From contig OZ038450.1 of the NCBI GenBank assembly GCA_964036195.1, positions 31,064,794 through 31,128,793 of the forward strand: 64,000 nucleotides of DNA. The letters are read 5' to 3'. Source of the DNA: Sphaerolaimus hirsutus (lineage: Eukaryota; Nematoda; Chromadorea; Monhysterida; Sphaerolaimidae). Positions 51,801-56,450 of this stretch are shown here, one piece after another; the stretch's first letter is position 1, and each line of letters opens with the position of its first letter. The notes beneath the pieces are model-generated. The model made no database searches. It had not been told where the DNA came from and saw only the letters and a program-made list of their open reading frames with translations. Position numbers and translations under genes: made by a program.

Positions 51801-53198
51801 CATTACACGCTCAGAATTCTAGCAATCACATGTACGTTGGTAATGCTTGAAATGATATGTGGATGCTCACTAAACAAAATACCGTATTACCTCGAAATAC
51901 CCCAAGGGGGTTTATTAATTCGCCAGCAAAATTTGAGCGGAGATAATTCGAGGGGGGTTTTTCGAGGAGGGGGGTCTATTATTTCGCCAGAAATTTTTGA
52001 AAATTCCCCATACTCACATGTAGAACAATCAAACAATTACGTAGATGTATATGTTTTTATAGGCATATATAACTGTATGTATGTAAACCCTTCCCTAACG
52101 TCACTCAATCATCGGTTTTAACGTGTGTTCTGCATTGTACAGATCACAAACTGCGGTATGTGTCATGTACGTTCTCTTTACACTCAATTTTAGGAGGGGG
52201 GGGGTATTTCGAGGGGGGGGTTATTATTTCCTCAGCCAAATTTTAGGGGGGTATTTCGAGGGGGAGTTATTATTTCCTCAGCCAAATTTTAGGGGGGTAT
52301 TTCGAGGGGGAGTTATTACTTCTTCAGCCAAATTTTGGGGGGGGGGTATTTCGAGGGGGGGGGGGGTTAATTCGAGGGGGTTAATTCGAGGTAATACGGT
52401 ACCTGCTTATGCTTAGGTACACAGAAGTTAACCAAAAAAAACACCGACGAATAAAAGTGGACATATTCAATTGAGTCCCAGTAAAGTGTCTAGTGATAAA
52501 GAAAATGAAAAACTCCTGCTTGAATAACTCCCAGCTATCCGATGAAATATTCAGTAAGGTAAAGAAATTTGACACGTTTCGGTTCGCATAGTCTAACCAT
52601 AGTCAGAAAAGGAGGGTTTTTAATGACTCTATTTTAATTAACAAATTAATTGAGTAACTTATTGCTCTATAATTCTTCTGGAAGAAACAGTGCACTAGAA
52701 CATTGTCGAAGTGCGCTGTGTCAGGTGCGCAACAAAAAGTTGGCACTGGTCCAAATGTAACATAATTCGTTTAATGAATGATATAGTTTAATGAGCCTTA
52801 AAATAGATGTAATAGTTTTACGTCCTTAAAAAGCTCGGAATGGATCAAATTATAACCACTAAATTAATCAAATGTGTGGAAACCGTTAAATGAAATTCCA
52901 ATTTTAGACATAATCTATATCCTACTGGTCCAAAATTGCATAGTAATAACGAGTCACTCTCAAGTTAGTCCGGAAAAAACCCATAAATACCATAAAAAAT
53001 CCGCCCAAAACCCCCCAAAAATCCACCAACTTCTCGCCACCAACTTCTCGCATAATCGATCAGCTCAGTGCACTTGTGCTCGATGTGTTTAATGTGTTTA
53101 TATGCCTGTTCGAGTGCGGCTTCGTGTTCGGCGACATTCTGACGAAACCAGGGACTATCACTGAGACAATCGCTGAATTCTAATGGTCTCAGTACCAT
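6754..53198 (-). CDS. Graf: GRAF/oligophrenin-family RhoGAP (BAR-PH-RhoGAP-SH3)
   Basis: A cytoplasmic GTPase-activating protein that in this family binds curved membrane through BAR-PH and switches off Rho-type GTPases. I join 21 exons (minus strand): 53045-53198, 25998-26090, 25265-25302, 24680-24754, 23800-23958, 23321-23432, 23172-23233, 21964-22041, 21531-21657, 20860-20978, 20243-20375, 19774-19896, 18925-19150, 17426-17590, 17200-17359, 16361-16506, 15497-15741, 10654-10767, 10306-10393, 7543-7625 and 6754-6845. All phases agree and the sum is 2592 nt (863 residues; human GRAF about 814). BAR spans about 1-257, PH 289-397, RhoGAP 425-608, a Ser/Pro/Gly-rich linker 609-805 and SH3 806-863. 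RhoGAP hallmarks are kept: Arg454 in GLYR, Lys496 in AVKTYLR, Asn569 and FGP. The start is in CCAAAATGG context. The exon 18-19 join and exon 3 are the least certain parts. Confidence 0.93.
7120..7245. repeat. TACTTTCAAAAAGTACGC repeat
   Basis: An inverted core of ACTTTCAAAAAGTA, with related copies near 967-1135 and 41020-41190. It sits in Graf intron 20. Confidence 0.45.
7543..7625 (-). CDS. Graf: Graf exon 20 (SH3, first half)
   Basis: [20 protein letters not shown] carries the ALYxxxAxxxxELSF SH3 core. Acceptor TTCTCAG, donor AATG-GTCAGT. Confidence 0.93.
7626..8434. other. Intron sequence with GTAAAATGTCA fragment
   Basis: Mostly featureless AT-rich intron. Positions 8257-8357 carry GTAAAATGTCAAATTTTA and matching inverted TTTGACATTTT sequence of the GT...AG-ended family. 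A GC-richer patch at 8140-8200 has open frames but no recognisable domain. Confidence 0.45.
8435..8990. mobile_element. CAGGGGTGGGC foldback element
   Basis: Long inverted ends: CAGGGGTGGGCATCTTCAGT at the left and its complement at the right, flanked by TA. Inner arms containing CATAGGACACCTATGCTGAA are also inverted. No transposase. Confidence 0.8.
9602..9833. mobile_element. CACACTAGTTTAC inverted-repeat element
   Basis: Ends GCACACTAGTTTACTG and CAGTAAACTAGTGTGTGT are inverted. The interior repeats AACTCAAAT and its complement. Related copies are at 25592, 42536 and 57630. Confidence 0.65.
10306..10393 (-). CDS. Graf: Graf exon 19 (linker, right of intron-like transposon)
   Basis: Starts after TTTTACAG in the transposon terminus and ends at a strong CAGG-GTAAGG donor. 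Only the frame ending LSGSGSGSG joins the SH3 exon correctly. A neighbouring frame ([13 protein letters not shown]) is also open and looks more linker-like, which leaves doubt. Confidence 0.55.
10386..10662. mobile_element. CAGACCCTGTAAA element acting as Graf intron 18
   Basis: Ends TCCCAGACCCTGTAAA and TTTACAGGGTCTGGGA are inverted. On the minus strand the left terminus supplies the donor CCCT-GTAAAG and the right terminus the acceptor TTTTACAG-GG, giving a 260-nt intron (10394-10653). The join preserves the frame from exon 17 through to the SH3 exon. Internal GTAAAATGTCATG-type repeats are shared with copies throughout the window. Confidence 0.65.
10654..10767 (-). CDS. Graf: Graf exon 18 (linker, left of intron-like transposon)
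   Basis: A GC-richer block encoding [20 protein letters not shown], a Ser/Asn/Ala linker. Acceptor CTGCCCAG. The predicted donor CCCT-GTAAAG lies inside the transposon terminus. A second in-phase donor, GCCG-GTACCA, lies 18 nt earlier at 10672. Confidence 0.65.
10875..10989. mobile_element. CCGTATATCC subfamily element, 115 bp
   Basis: CCGTATATCCTTGAATAAGA at the left and GGATATACGG at the right, TA on both sides. It lies in Graf intron 17. The same subfamily closes at 16337 and 63731. Confidence 0.75.
11230..11443. repeat. GGCGCCA-rich repeat fragments
   Basis: Scattered GGCGCCAAGCGCCA motifs of the palindromic family without clear termini. Confidence 0.5.
11444..12536. mobile_element. CAGGGAC hAT-like element, interrupted
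   Basis: Ends CAGGGACATAGG and GGATACGTCCTTG with the 8-bp duplication CTAGCAGT at 11436-11443 and 12537-12544. It contains G and C runs and GGCGCC motifs, and carries another hAT-like element at 11738. Relative: 46016-46469. Confidence 0.75.
11738..12382. mobile_element. TAGGGTTGG hAT-like element, copy 1
   Basis: Begins TAGGGTTGG and ends CCAACCCTA, with the exact 8-bp duplication GGGAGGAT on each side. Next to both ends are arrays of AAAACGTTTT. The centre includes GTGAAATTGCGCGCTTGCGC and is about 97% like 61370-62033 by eye. Confidence 0.85.
12545..13397. other. Intron 17 sequence, nothing recognised
   Basis: AT-rich sequence without terminal repeats or credible exons on either strand. 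Confidence 0.4.
13398..14176. mobile_element. CCATATTTGCTTGAATAA C-run element, interrupted
   Basis: This subfamily starts CCGTATTTGCTTGAATAATT (here CCATATTTGC) and ends GCAAATAC(A/G)G; complete relatives are at 41313-41619 and 56134-56450. A second element splits it at 13438. Confidence 0.7.
13438..13891. mobile_element. CAGGGGTCTCC hAT-like element
   Basis: Ends CAGGGGTCTCC and GGAGACCCCTG, flanked by ATCCCCAA and ATCCCCAT (7 of 8). The interior has repeated AGCTATCTATCC and C runs. Confidence 0.75.
14481..14668. mobile_element. TAGTGATG element with GGCACC repeats
   Basis: Starts TAGTGATGTCACATAAAGGCACC and ends GGTGCCTTTACATCACTT, inverted. It resembles the GGCGCC family with GGCACC instead. 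Flanks GTGGTGGG and ATGGCGGG may be a decayed duplication. Confidence 0.6.
14798..15121 (+). CDS. Small unknown protein, copy B (nested in Graf intron 17)
   Basis: Coding sequence join(14811..14969, 15038..15121) gives 80 residues. Family unknown. It is 46% identical to copy A over the full length, with the same Cys14 and Cys31, KFPCxLW, VKC, DG, KK, PW, TF and LDKL positions and the same phase-0 intron site. The intron is only 68 nt (GTATTT...CTCGCAG), presumably the ancestral size. The acceptor GCGCGTAG ends 13 nt before the ATG, as in copy A, so the 5' leader is spliced on, in cis or by a trans-spliced leader. The gene runs opposite to Graf. AATAAA follows at 15247. Two genes with conserved splice sites but diverged sequence imply that both were kept under selection. 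It has no membrane segment or signal peptide. Confidence 0.75.
15038..15121 (+). CDS. Copy B coding exon 2
   Basis: Begins [20 protein letters not shown] and ends TTLAN, TAA at 15119-15121. It aligns with exon 2 of copy A over 27 residues, 13 identical. Confidence 0.75.
   Translation, partial: QYPWPSTFNYGQLDKLLVEFVKTTLAN
15247..15252 (+). terminator. Polyadenylation signal of copy B
   Basis: AATAAA 126 nt after the stop, in TTTTCAATAAAACG. Confidence 0.5.
15497..15741 (-). CDS. Graf: Graf exon 17 (Ser/Thr/Asn-rich linker)
   Basis: Of three frames only this one is open; it encodes a disordered linker with [20 protein letters not shown]. Acceptor AATTGCAG, strong donor GAG-GTGAGT. Confidence 0.85.
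15953..16337. mobile_element. C-run element in Graf intron 16
   Basis: Begins CCGTACAAAATT near 15953, has repeated CCCCTTGAATAACTCCCCCC, and ends GAGGATATACGG before TA. Confidence 0.55.
16361..16506 (-). CDS. Graf: Graf exon 16 (proline-rich linker)
   Basis: Contains [11 protein letters not shown], a possible SH3 ligand, then a weakly conserved stretch. Acceptor CACAG, donor AACAG-GTTTGT. Both phases agree with neighbours. Confidence 0.85.
16706..17139. mobile_element. CCGTATTTCC C-run element in Graf intron 15
   Basis: Complete copy: CCGTATTTCCTCGAAC at the left, GAGGAAATACGG at the right, TA on both sides, interior with TACGTACTTATATAAGTCTC. Confidence 0.8.
17200..17359 (-). CDS. Graf: Graf exon 15 (end of RhoGAP)
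   Basis: [20 protein letters not shown] carries the conserved Asn569 and [23 protein letters not shown] is also nearly identical to relatives. I chose donor GTTAGT at 17199 because it is phase 0, as exon 16 needs. Confidence 0.94.
17426..17590 (-). CDS. Graf: Graf exon 14 (RhoGAP)
   Basis: [20 protein letters not shown] and [20 protein letters not shown] match SLPEPLMTYELHGDFI and LPEKNKEMLDILVKH. Acceptor ATCGCAG. The donor AAAAA-GTTGGA is weak but gives the right phase. Confidence 0.93.
17637..17880. mobile_element. CTACACACACTAGTTTTCAC element, copy 1
   Basis: Inverted ends CTACACACACTAGTTTTCAC and GTGAAAACTAGTGTGTGTG surround CGTGACTT and CAGTTTTCACA repeats. It lies in Graf intron 13. 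Confidence 0.7.
18055..18464. mobile_element. CCGTATTA C-run element in Graf intron 13
   Basis: CCGTATTACCTCGAATTATC to GGTAATACGG with TA flanks; interior ATGTACATGATGTATTTATT. Confidence 0.8.
18560..18804. mobile_element. CTACACACACTAGTTTTCAC element, copy 2
   Basis: Same inverted ends as the copy at 17637, in Graf intron 13. Confidence 0.7.
18925..19150 (-). CDS. Graf: Graf exon 13 (RhoGAP, arginine finger)
   Basis: Contains [17 protein letters not shown], with catalytic Arg454, and [15 protein letters not shown], with Lys496. Acceptor TTTCCAG, donor CTCAG-GTGAGA. It is the clearest RhoGAP segment. Confidence 0.96.
19774..19896 (-). CDS. Graf: Graf exon 12 (PH C-terminal helix and linker)
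   Basis: [13 protein letters not shown] matches the final PH helix (EEERKxWLEAM). A 27-residue Gly/Asp/His-rich linker follows. Donor G-GTGGGT. Confidence 0.9.
20243..20375 (-). CDS. Graf: Graf exon 11 (PH)
   Basis: Contains [20 protein letters not shown] and LTLQAP, matching the TDSIDRRFCFDIE and LTMQA strands. The acceptor follows a run of C. The donor is CAG-GTGAAC. Confidence 0.93.
20620..20812. mobile_element. GTAAAA...TTTTACAG family element
   Basis: Starts with ATAAAATGTCATGTGTCATG and ends TTTTACAGGGTCTGAG; centre of inverted TATCCAAAT and ATTTGGATA motifs. It lies in Graf intron 10. Confidence 0.6.
20860..20978 (-). CDS. Graf: Graf exon 10 (PH)
   Basis: [20 protein letters not shown] followed by IFTMIP, matching RPLGSTWVKHYCMYQKEAKKFTMIP. 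It starts after ATTGCAG in phase 2 and ends in phase 0 at a GTGAGT donor. Confidence 0.93.
21130..21400. repeat. Purine-rich GAAGTGAAATGGCAA repeat
   Basis: Imperfect short tandem and inverted units (GAAGTGAAATGGCAAA versus TTTGCCATTTCACTTC) in Graf intron 9. Confidence 0.5.
21531..21657 (-). CDS. Graf: Graf exon 9 (BAR-PH link, PH strand 1)
   Basis: A polar linker leads into [11 protein letters not shown], the first PH strand (EGYLYxQEK in relatives). Acceptor AACTCAG, donor A-GTAAGT. Confidence 0.9.
21964..22041 (-). CDS. Graf: Graf exon 8 (end of BAR)
   Basis: Twenty-six codons beginning [19 protein letters not shown], aligned with TRNRFEGTRSEVESLMKKM. Phase 0 at both ends, donor GTGAGT. 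Confidence 0.92.
22080..22513. mobile_element. CCGTATTA G-run element in Graf intron 7
   Basis: CCGTATTACCTCGGAATA to GGTAATACGG with TA flanks. Confidence 0.8.
22641..22835. mobile_element. CCGTATTTCTTCTAATAGAA element
   Basis: Inverted ends CCGTATTTCTTCTAATAGAA and TTCTATTAGAAGAAATGCGG with TA flanks; repeated CCAATAGAACGGCA inside. Second copy at 54398. Confidence 0.75.
22871..23122. mobile_element. CTACACACACTAGTTTTCAC element, copy 3
   Basis: Same inverted ends as 17637 and 18560, in Graf intron 7. Confidence 0.7.
23172..23233 (-). CDS. Graf: Graf exon 7 (BAR)
   Basis: Encodes [20 protein letters not shown] after a split Gly, equivalent to the HGYELAKDFGDFKTQL region. Acceptor AATGTAG, donor AAG-GTTGGC. 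Confidence 0.88.
23321..23432 (-). CDS. Graf: Graf exon 6 (BAR)
   Basis: Encodes [20 protein letters not shown] and ends SFYHI plus one base. It matches EYVFKIQEVQERKMFEFVEP. The donor is G-GTTAGC. Confidence 0.93.
23800..23958 (-). CDS. Graf: Graf exon 5 (BAR)
   Basis: Fifty-three codons starting [20 protein letters not shown], the KKKFDKxxxKYxxxLEKHL signature of this BAR subfamily. Acceptor AAACACAG, donor AAG-GTGGGT. Confidence 0.93.
24041..24435. mobile_element. CCGTATTTCC G-run element, right end lost
   Basis: Left terminus CCGTATTTCCTCGAAATA is intact. The interior matches the subfamily, but the G-rich right part passes into unrelated sequence. Confidence 0.6.
24680..24754 (-). CDS. 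Graf: Graf exon 4 (BAR)
   Basis: Phase 0 at both ends; 25 codons including [13 protein letters not shown], equivalent to ITPLEKFRKEQIG in vertebrate GRAF. Acceptor TTTTTGCAG, donor CAG-GTTTGC. Confidence 0.9.
25060..25280. repeat. GGCGCC fragment and TATACTCGACGGACA end
   Basis: GATGTAAAAG followed by CATGGCGCTGGCGCCTGGCG is a fragment of the palindromic family. TATACTCGACGGACATCACA is the terminus of the family seen complete at 43570 and 57048. Confidence 0.5.
25265..25302 (-). CDS. Graf: Graf exon 3 (BAR, very short)
   Basis: Thirty-eight nt between CTTGCAG and a strong GTAAGT donor, encoding [12 protein letters not shown] after a split Val. Both phases fit exons 2 and 4, and the peptide aligns with the SLxEFxxLI helix. 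The joined protein is about 8 residues shorter than relatives here, so another micro-exon could be missing. Confidence 0.6.
25592..25782. mobile_element. CACACTAGTT inverted-repeat element
   Basis: Ends GCCTACACACACTAGTT and AACTGGTGTGTGTAGAG, with inner AAACTCAAATG repeats. Confidence 0.6.
25998..26090 (-). CDS. Graf: Graf exon 2 (BAR)
   Basis: Acceptor TCCCAG, then [20 protein letters not shown], matching the family LSxAxRxFAxxLxxFxFE segment. The donor is G-GTATGT. The split codon with exon 1 gives Lys. Confidence 0.9.
   Translation of the reverse strand, partial: NYRTRIEASPGQLANFDSRPLILKQRKRKL
26213..27650. repeat. Direct repeat A, left of palindrome
   Basis: Matches 39389-40811 in the same orientation. 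The offset stays at exactly 13176 nt for most of its length, with few base differences. It includes AT-rich sequence and C-run element ends near 27078-27457, and stops inside a C-run element at CCATCTACAT. Confidence 0.9.
27659..28290. repeat. CCCCGGYCGGGG tip of left arm
   Basis: Repeated GTCCCCGACCGGGGTCGTTT and inverted copies around 27990-28250. The same tip is mirrored at 38885-39380, and diverged relatives lie at the centre (33250-34110). Confidence 0.75.
28293..28752. mobile_element. CCGTATTTCC C-run element in left arm
   Basis: CCGTATTTCCTCAAAATACC to GAGGAAATACG. The right arm keeps only a shortened counterpart at about 38720-38885, which explains part of the arm-length difference. 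Confidence 0.6.
29245..29640. mobile_element. GTAAAA...TTTTACAG family element, left arm
   Basis: Opens TAGACCCTGTAAAAGACC and closes with AGGTCTGGGAGTG. Its centre is ATCCAAATCTTATGTTTTTG and its inverse. Mirrored at about 37745-38100. Confidence 0.7.
29982..32604. mobile_element. GGCGCC-family hAT-like element, 2.6 kb, left arm
   Basis: Starts TAGTGATGGAAAAGCGCC and ends TTTTCCATCACTA. Flanks are GGCACATG and AACACATG. The palindromic blocks are at 29990-30165 and 32396-32600. The interior has an open frame at 31145-31393 (82 codons) that is also readable in the right arm; I do not recognise it. Confidence 0.75.
31750..32060. mobile_element. CCCTGTAAAGT element inside 2.6-kb element
   Basis: AAACCCTGTAAAGTATAATG at the left and ACAAGGCTTGGGACTGCC at the right; mirrored at 35310-35625. 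Confidence 0.6.
34760..37397. mobile_element. GGCGCC-family hAT-like element, right-arm copy
   Basis: Mirror copy of 29982-32604: TAGTGATGGAAAAAGCGCC to GCCATCACTA, flanked by CATGTGCC and AATGTGCC. Taken together the four flanks point to an original duplication GGCACATG. Confidence 0.75.
39389..40811. repeat. Direct repeat A', right of palindrome
   Basis: Second copy of 26213-27650. At its right end the sequence continues uninterrupted into the rest of the C-run element (to 40930), so this side represents the original continuous target. Confidence 0.9.
40669..40930. mobile_element. CCGTATTTCC C-run element, intact counterpart
   Basis: CCGTATTTCCTCGAAATACC to GAGGAAATACGG. The left copy (from about 27519) is cut by the palindrome. 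A close relative is at 61010-61256. Confidence 0.7.
41020..41190. repeat. GTACTTTTTGAAAGTACG repeat
   Basis: Inverted core as at 967-1135 and 7120-7245, with flanking GTTTACTC motifs. Confidence 0.45.
41313..41619. mobile_element. CCGTATTTGCTTGAATAA C-run element
   Basis: Complete copy of the GCTTGAATAATTCCCCC subfamily, ending CAAGCAAATACGG before TA. Confidence 0.8.
41620..42535. other. Intron 1 sequence, degenerate repeats only
   Basis: A G-rich remnant of the C-run family lies at 42170-42260. Otherwise I see no structure or exon. Confidence 0.4.
42536..42760. mobile_element. GCACACACTAGTTTACT element
   Basis: Inverted ends GCTGCACACACTAGTTTACT and AGTAAACTAGCGTGTGCAGC with inner GAGTTTACC repeats. 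Confidence 0.7.
42761..43567. other. Intron 1 sequence, slightly GC-richer patch
   Basis: The 43080-43250 patch has a TATATATAATAG stretch and an open minus-strand frame (42946-43326), but no recognisable domain or splice pattern. Confidence 0.35.
43570..43765. mobile_element. TATACTTGGCGGACAGCACA element
   Basis: Inverted ends TATACTTGGCGGACAGCACA and TGTGATGTCCCCCGAGTATA, with inner GAAAACCTACCATAA and its inverse. Related copies at 25147 and 57048. Confidence 0.65.
44230..44390. repeat. AAACCTACCTT microsatellite
   Basis: Imperfect array of CCTTAAACCTACCTTAAA units. Confidence 0.8.
44618..44735. repeat. GGGTATTTGTGAG repeat
   Basis: Six or so units of GGGTATTTGT separated by short spacers with GTCAAAGTA. 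Confidence 0.65.
44736..45457. other. Intron 1 sequence, nothing recognised
   Basis: AT-rich DNA without inverted termini or exons. Confidence 0.4.
45458..45840. mobile_element. CCGTAATACC C-run element
   Basis: CCGTAATACCTCGAATTATC to GGTAATACGG with TA flanks; interior like 18055-18464. Confidence 0.8.
46016..46469. mobile_element. CAGGGACG hAT-like element
   Basis: Ends CAGGGACGCAGCCAGGG and CTACGTCCTTG with the exact 8-bp duplication CGCATAAG at 46008-46015 and 46470-46477. It contains G and C runs and GGCGCC motifs. Confidence 0.85.
47423..47670. repeat. 71-bp tandem repeat, 3.4 copies
   Basis: Near-perfect units containing TTTTTGTTTCATACCTATTA and GGTTGGTATGCTACATG. Start-to-start spacing is 71 nt. 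Confidence 0.9.
48462..48563. repeat. 27-bp GC-rich minisatellite, 3.8 copies
   Basis: Perfect units GTGGTCACCGCGGCGGCGCC plus AGTTCCA. The period is a multiple of three, so an open frame (48330-48626) reads VVTAAAPVP repeats. It is far richer in GC than its surroundings. Confidence 0.9.
49253..50650. mobile_element. GGCGCC-family hAT-like element, 1.4 kb
   Basis: TAGTGATGTAAAAGCGCC to GCTTTTTACATCACTA, with the exact duplication GACTGGAC at 49245-49252 and 50651-50658. Blocks of AAAAGCGCCATGGCGCTTTT lie at 49260-49475 and 50450-50645. The interior includes a 31-bp tandem repeat and a GTAAAATG-family element (49900-50085). Confidence 0.85.
49546..49695. repeat. 31-bp tandem repeat, about 5 copies
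   Basis: Units of TCTAAAATTGGCATTCTGCT plus AGCTTCTAGCA; one unit has a small GCATG insertion. Confidence 0.88.
50659..51672. other. Intron 1 sequence with one GGCGCC fragment
   Basis: A truncated palindromic-family piece lies at 51011-51080. Otherwise AT-rich, without exon signals. Confidence 0.4.
51673..52398. mobile_element. Two C/G-run elements
   Basis: A left half begins at about 51675 (CCGTATTTCCTCGAAATAGC). A complete copy spans 51882-52398 (CCGTATTACCTCGAAATACC to GGTAATACGG) and contains a threefold repeat of TTATTATTTCCTCAGCCAAA. Confidence 0.65.
53045..53198 (-). CDS. Graf: Graf exon 1 (start, BAR helix 1)
   Basis: Begins [20 protein letters not shown], the characteristic amino terminus of GRAF and oligophrenin (LEFSDC, DSPxFR), and runs to residue 51. 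The donor is AGAA-GTTGGT, phase 1. A second copy of the same donor sequence lies 14 nt downstream. Confidence 0.93.
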
Positions 53199-53790
53199 TT
53201 TGGGCTGTTTTGAGTGGGTTTTTTTAGGGTAGTTTAATTTAGATTGTTGATTTTATGGTAGTTTTCGTGGTAATATTAGTTGTAGATTTGAATGTGAATA
53301 TTTTGTCTATTCGATAGGCTGAAATAATTTTGGGGTGGCAATTTTAGATTAATGCACTTTTTATACATCACAGACCGTGGATACTGGATACCAACGTACA
53401 TTTATGTGAATATATATTTCGGTAAGTTATTGCACAAAAATGACAAAGTGCACCCAGAGAAATGCACTGCGCCGCAGAGAGCATTTTCTGGTTGTTTCAT
53501 TTCATAATGATATTTTAAGTCTCTTAACCATTTTCAATTTGACATAGGTGATACACAAAAATATTATACATGCAGATGCAAACTTCCTCAACAATTTTTA
53601 TTTCACAAATTACTAATATTTCATATGAAAAAAACAACAAGATAAATAGGACCCCGGAACATATAGGAAAGTCTAAATAAATGCTATGTGAAATGGAAAC
53701 CGTTACTGTGTAGTGATGAAAAAGAGCCGTGATTTTTGGCGCTGCCTGGCGCATCTAATGTATCCTAAAAAACCTTAAATGTTTTTATGT
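53199..53790. promoter_or_regulatory. Upstream region of Graf
   Basis: Sequence immediately upstream of the start codon; the ATG context CCAAAATGG is favourable. I could not identify a TATA box or other element with confidence. A fragment of the TAGTGATG family lies near 53713-53755. Confidence 0.35.
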
Positions 53791-54370
53791 AAACACCTTC
53801 CCGATTAAGTCCGGCCCCCCATTTTTTATTTTACTTCTGACGTCCTATCTCCTGTTCTAGGACGCGCCAGAAGCTGAAACTTGGGGTAGATATTGGCGCA
53901 ACCCCCCTCTACTTCGCATGAATTGAAGGGGTCGCGGCGACCCCCTACAGGGTGGGTCGCCGAGTGCAAAAAAAATTTGCAGCTTTTTTAGTGTCCCACA
54001 CAGGTCCGGCCCCCACTGATTTCTTTCAATGCGGGTGCCATACCTCCACCTGTGGGAGGGGTATAAATCTAAAATTTTGGGGACGTGTCGCCAACACCCC
54101 TCCCACAGCTGGAGATACAGGACCCGCAGTGTAAGAAATCAACCGGGGGCCGGACCTGTGCGGGACAGTGAAAACGCTGCAAATTTTTTTCACATATATG
54201 GCGACCCCCTCTATAGTGAGTCACCGCTGCCCCATTTATTCATGTGGGGTAGTGGGGGGTTGCGCCTATATACCACCCAAGTTTTAGTTTTCCACCCCTC
54301 CCGCAACCGGAGATATGGCCTGCGAAGTGAAAAAAAAAATAGGCGGCCGGACTTGATCGGGAAGGTGTTT
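53791..54370. mobile_element. AAACACCTTCCCGAT inverted-repeat element
   Basis: 26-bp ends AAACACCTTCCCGATTAAGT and ACTTGATCGGGAAGGTGTTT are inverted with one mismatch. Inner repeats of GGTCCGGCCCC and CCACCCCTCCC give open frames without known domains. Confidence 0.75.
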
Positions 54371-54397
54371 AAATATATCCTAACATTACAGGATATA

Positions 54398-54823
54398 CCG
54401 CATTTCTTCTAATAGAACGGCATACCTCCAATAGACCGGCACCTCCAATAGAACGGCAGGTTTTAGCAAGTGTTTGCGCTCACGAAAACAATAGAACGGC
54501 AGCCTCTAATTGAACGGCACCTCCAATAGAACGGCAGGTAGGAATTATGTTGTGAGTATGCCAATACACAGAAATCAATCAAAATTGATTGTGAGAACGT
54601 TCAAAGTACTCAAATTGGTGTTAAATTTCAAATTGATGCTGTGATATAAAAATATTGCTCAAGCTTCATTCAAACTAAACTATGTTGAAATGAGAAATCT
54701 GCAGAAAAAAATGGTGAAAAGAATAGAACGGCAGCCTCCAATAGAACGGCACCTCCTATAGAACGGCAGGTAAAAAAGTTGACGAAAACTATATACGGCG
54801 CTCTTCTATTAGAAGAAATACGG
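54398..54823. mobile_element. CCGCATTTCTTCTAATAGAA element
   Basis: Inverted ends with TA flanks and many CCAATAGAACGGCA units; a second copy of the 22641-22835 family, larger by unrelated internal sequence. Confidence 0.75.
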
Positions 54824-55430
54824 TATCACGATAATTTAGCAATGACGCCATAAATGTTGGCGCTGGCGCCATAACCTCTGGCGCCCTTTACAATCGCCAG
54901 TAAATGGCCATTATATTGGCGCGTTTAGATGTCATATGCAAAAGCAGTTTTGCTTGTGGCATGATTGATAGCGGTTTGAACGCACAAATGAACCTGTAAC
55001 CAGCGATGGCAAAGACTGGGCGCCAGTCAAAACACAGGAATTTGATATTTTCTGTGTTTTGTTCTGTGTTTGTAAGACGACAACTACACATATGTAACCT
55101 AATGTAAAGAACTTGTCAAGTATTATATTCCAAAAAAAACTTGAAAATTCTAAAACTATTTTAAGAAAAAAAAACTAGAAAAGTCATTTTACAATAGAAT
55201 TAAAAAGTAGTTTTACACTGATCAACTAGAACACTTTTTTCAAGAGATTTTGTCATCGTTAATTCTACCATTCCATGCAAAGCATGCAACCAAGTCTGTA
55301 TGTATTTGCAACATGTCTCAATGCAACATGTCTCAATGCACATTACAATTTACAAACATTTGTAAAAAATGTGATCATGATTTGTCATCGTCGCTCGCAA
55401 CAGATTACAATTGCACTGCACTACTATTTA
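54824..55430. other. Intergenic, GGCGCC fragment only
   Basis: TTGGCGCTGGCGCCATAACC at 54857-54876 is the only recognisable motif. Confidence 0.4.
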
Positions 55431-55431
55431 C

Positions 55432-55800
55432 CGTATTTCCTCGAAATACCCCCGGGGGGTTTATTTTTTCAGAGTGAGCATTTTGAAGGGGGGTTAAACG
55501 AGGGGGAGGGGTGTTTCGAGGGGGGGTTATTATTTCGCCAGAAATAACAAAATCGCCATTTATAAGACTCTAAAGACTTGTATAAGTGTGTAGACGTATA
55601 TTCAAAGTTCTCACATAACAGAGTCATCGTTTTTAACGTGTGTTTTGCATTACCCAGATGACAAACCGCAGCCTTTGTCATTTACGTTCTCTATACACTA
55701 AATTTGGGGGGGTATTTCGAGGGGGGGGGGTTTATAAGTTCATAGTGTTATTTTGAGGGGGGGGGGTATTTCGAGGGGGGGGGTATTTCGAGGAAATACG
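55432..55800. mobile_element. CCGTATTTCC G-run element
   Basis: CCGTATTTCCTCGAAATACC to GAGGAAATACGG with TA flanks. Confidence 0.8.
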
Positions 55801-56133
55801 GTATTCAGTTTTTCTTTCTAAAGGTAAATGCAATGTCACTGCACAAGCTAGATTACCAAATAAATTTAATAAACTCATAGAACGGCCTTGAATGCATTTC
55901 AGTTGACTGGATAGTGTTATTTTTCCTCTCCGTCAACTCGAGTTGATGAATAACTGATTCCAGTGAACTCAAATGCCAGGTAAAGTTGCTTTATGAGTTT
56001 ACCAATTTCAAGTTTACAGACAGACGCCAAAACTTTTTTGTATGAAAATCAGTAGTTTCGGGTATTTTACGCAAAATGATATTTTTAAATTATCCGAAAT
56101 GTTTCAGGGAATCTGGAAAAAAATGTGCAAATA

Positions 56134-56450
56134 CCGTATTTGCTTGAATAGTCCCCCCTTGAATAATTCCCCCCCCCCTGTAACACGAGTGAGGAACTAA
56201 TAATTCCCCCCTCGAATAACCCCCCTTTAAATATTTGATTAATTTGTTCTACCTAATTTTAACAAAAATGGCACGTTATTGTGTTTATAAGGCATGTTTC
56301 GGGAAATGGGTTGATGGAAACATGCTTGAAAATTTTGACTAAATAATAATCCCCCCCCCCCCGTGAATAATTCCCCCCCCCCGAATAGTTCCCCCTCAAA
56401 AATGTCTGACGAAATAATAATACCCCAGGGGAATTATTCAAGCAAATACG
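56134..56450. mobile_element. CCGTATTTGCTTGAATA C-run element
   Basis: Same subfamily as 41313-41619, ending AAGCAAATACGG before TA. Confidence 0.8.

Noticed and set aside
54029-54412. 127-codon open frame
   Set aside because: It lies inside the AAACACCTTCCC inverted-repeat element, crosses its right end, and its composition follows the inner repeats.
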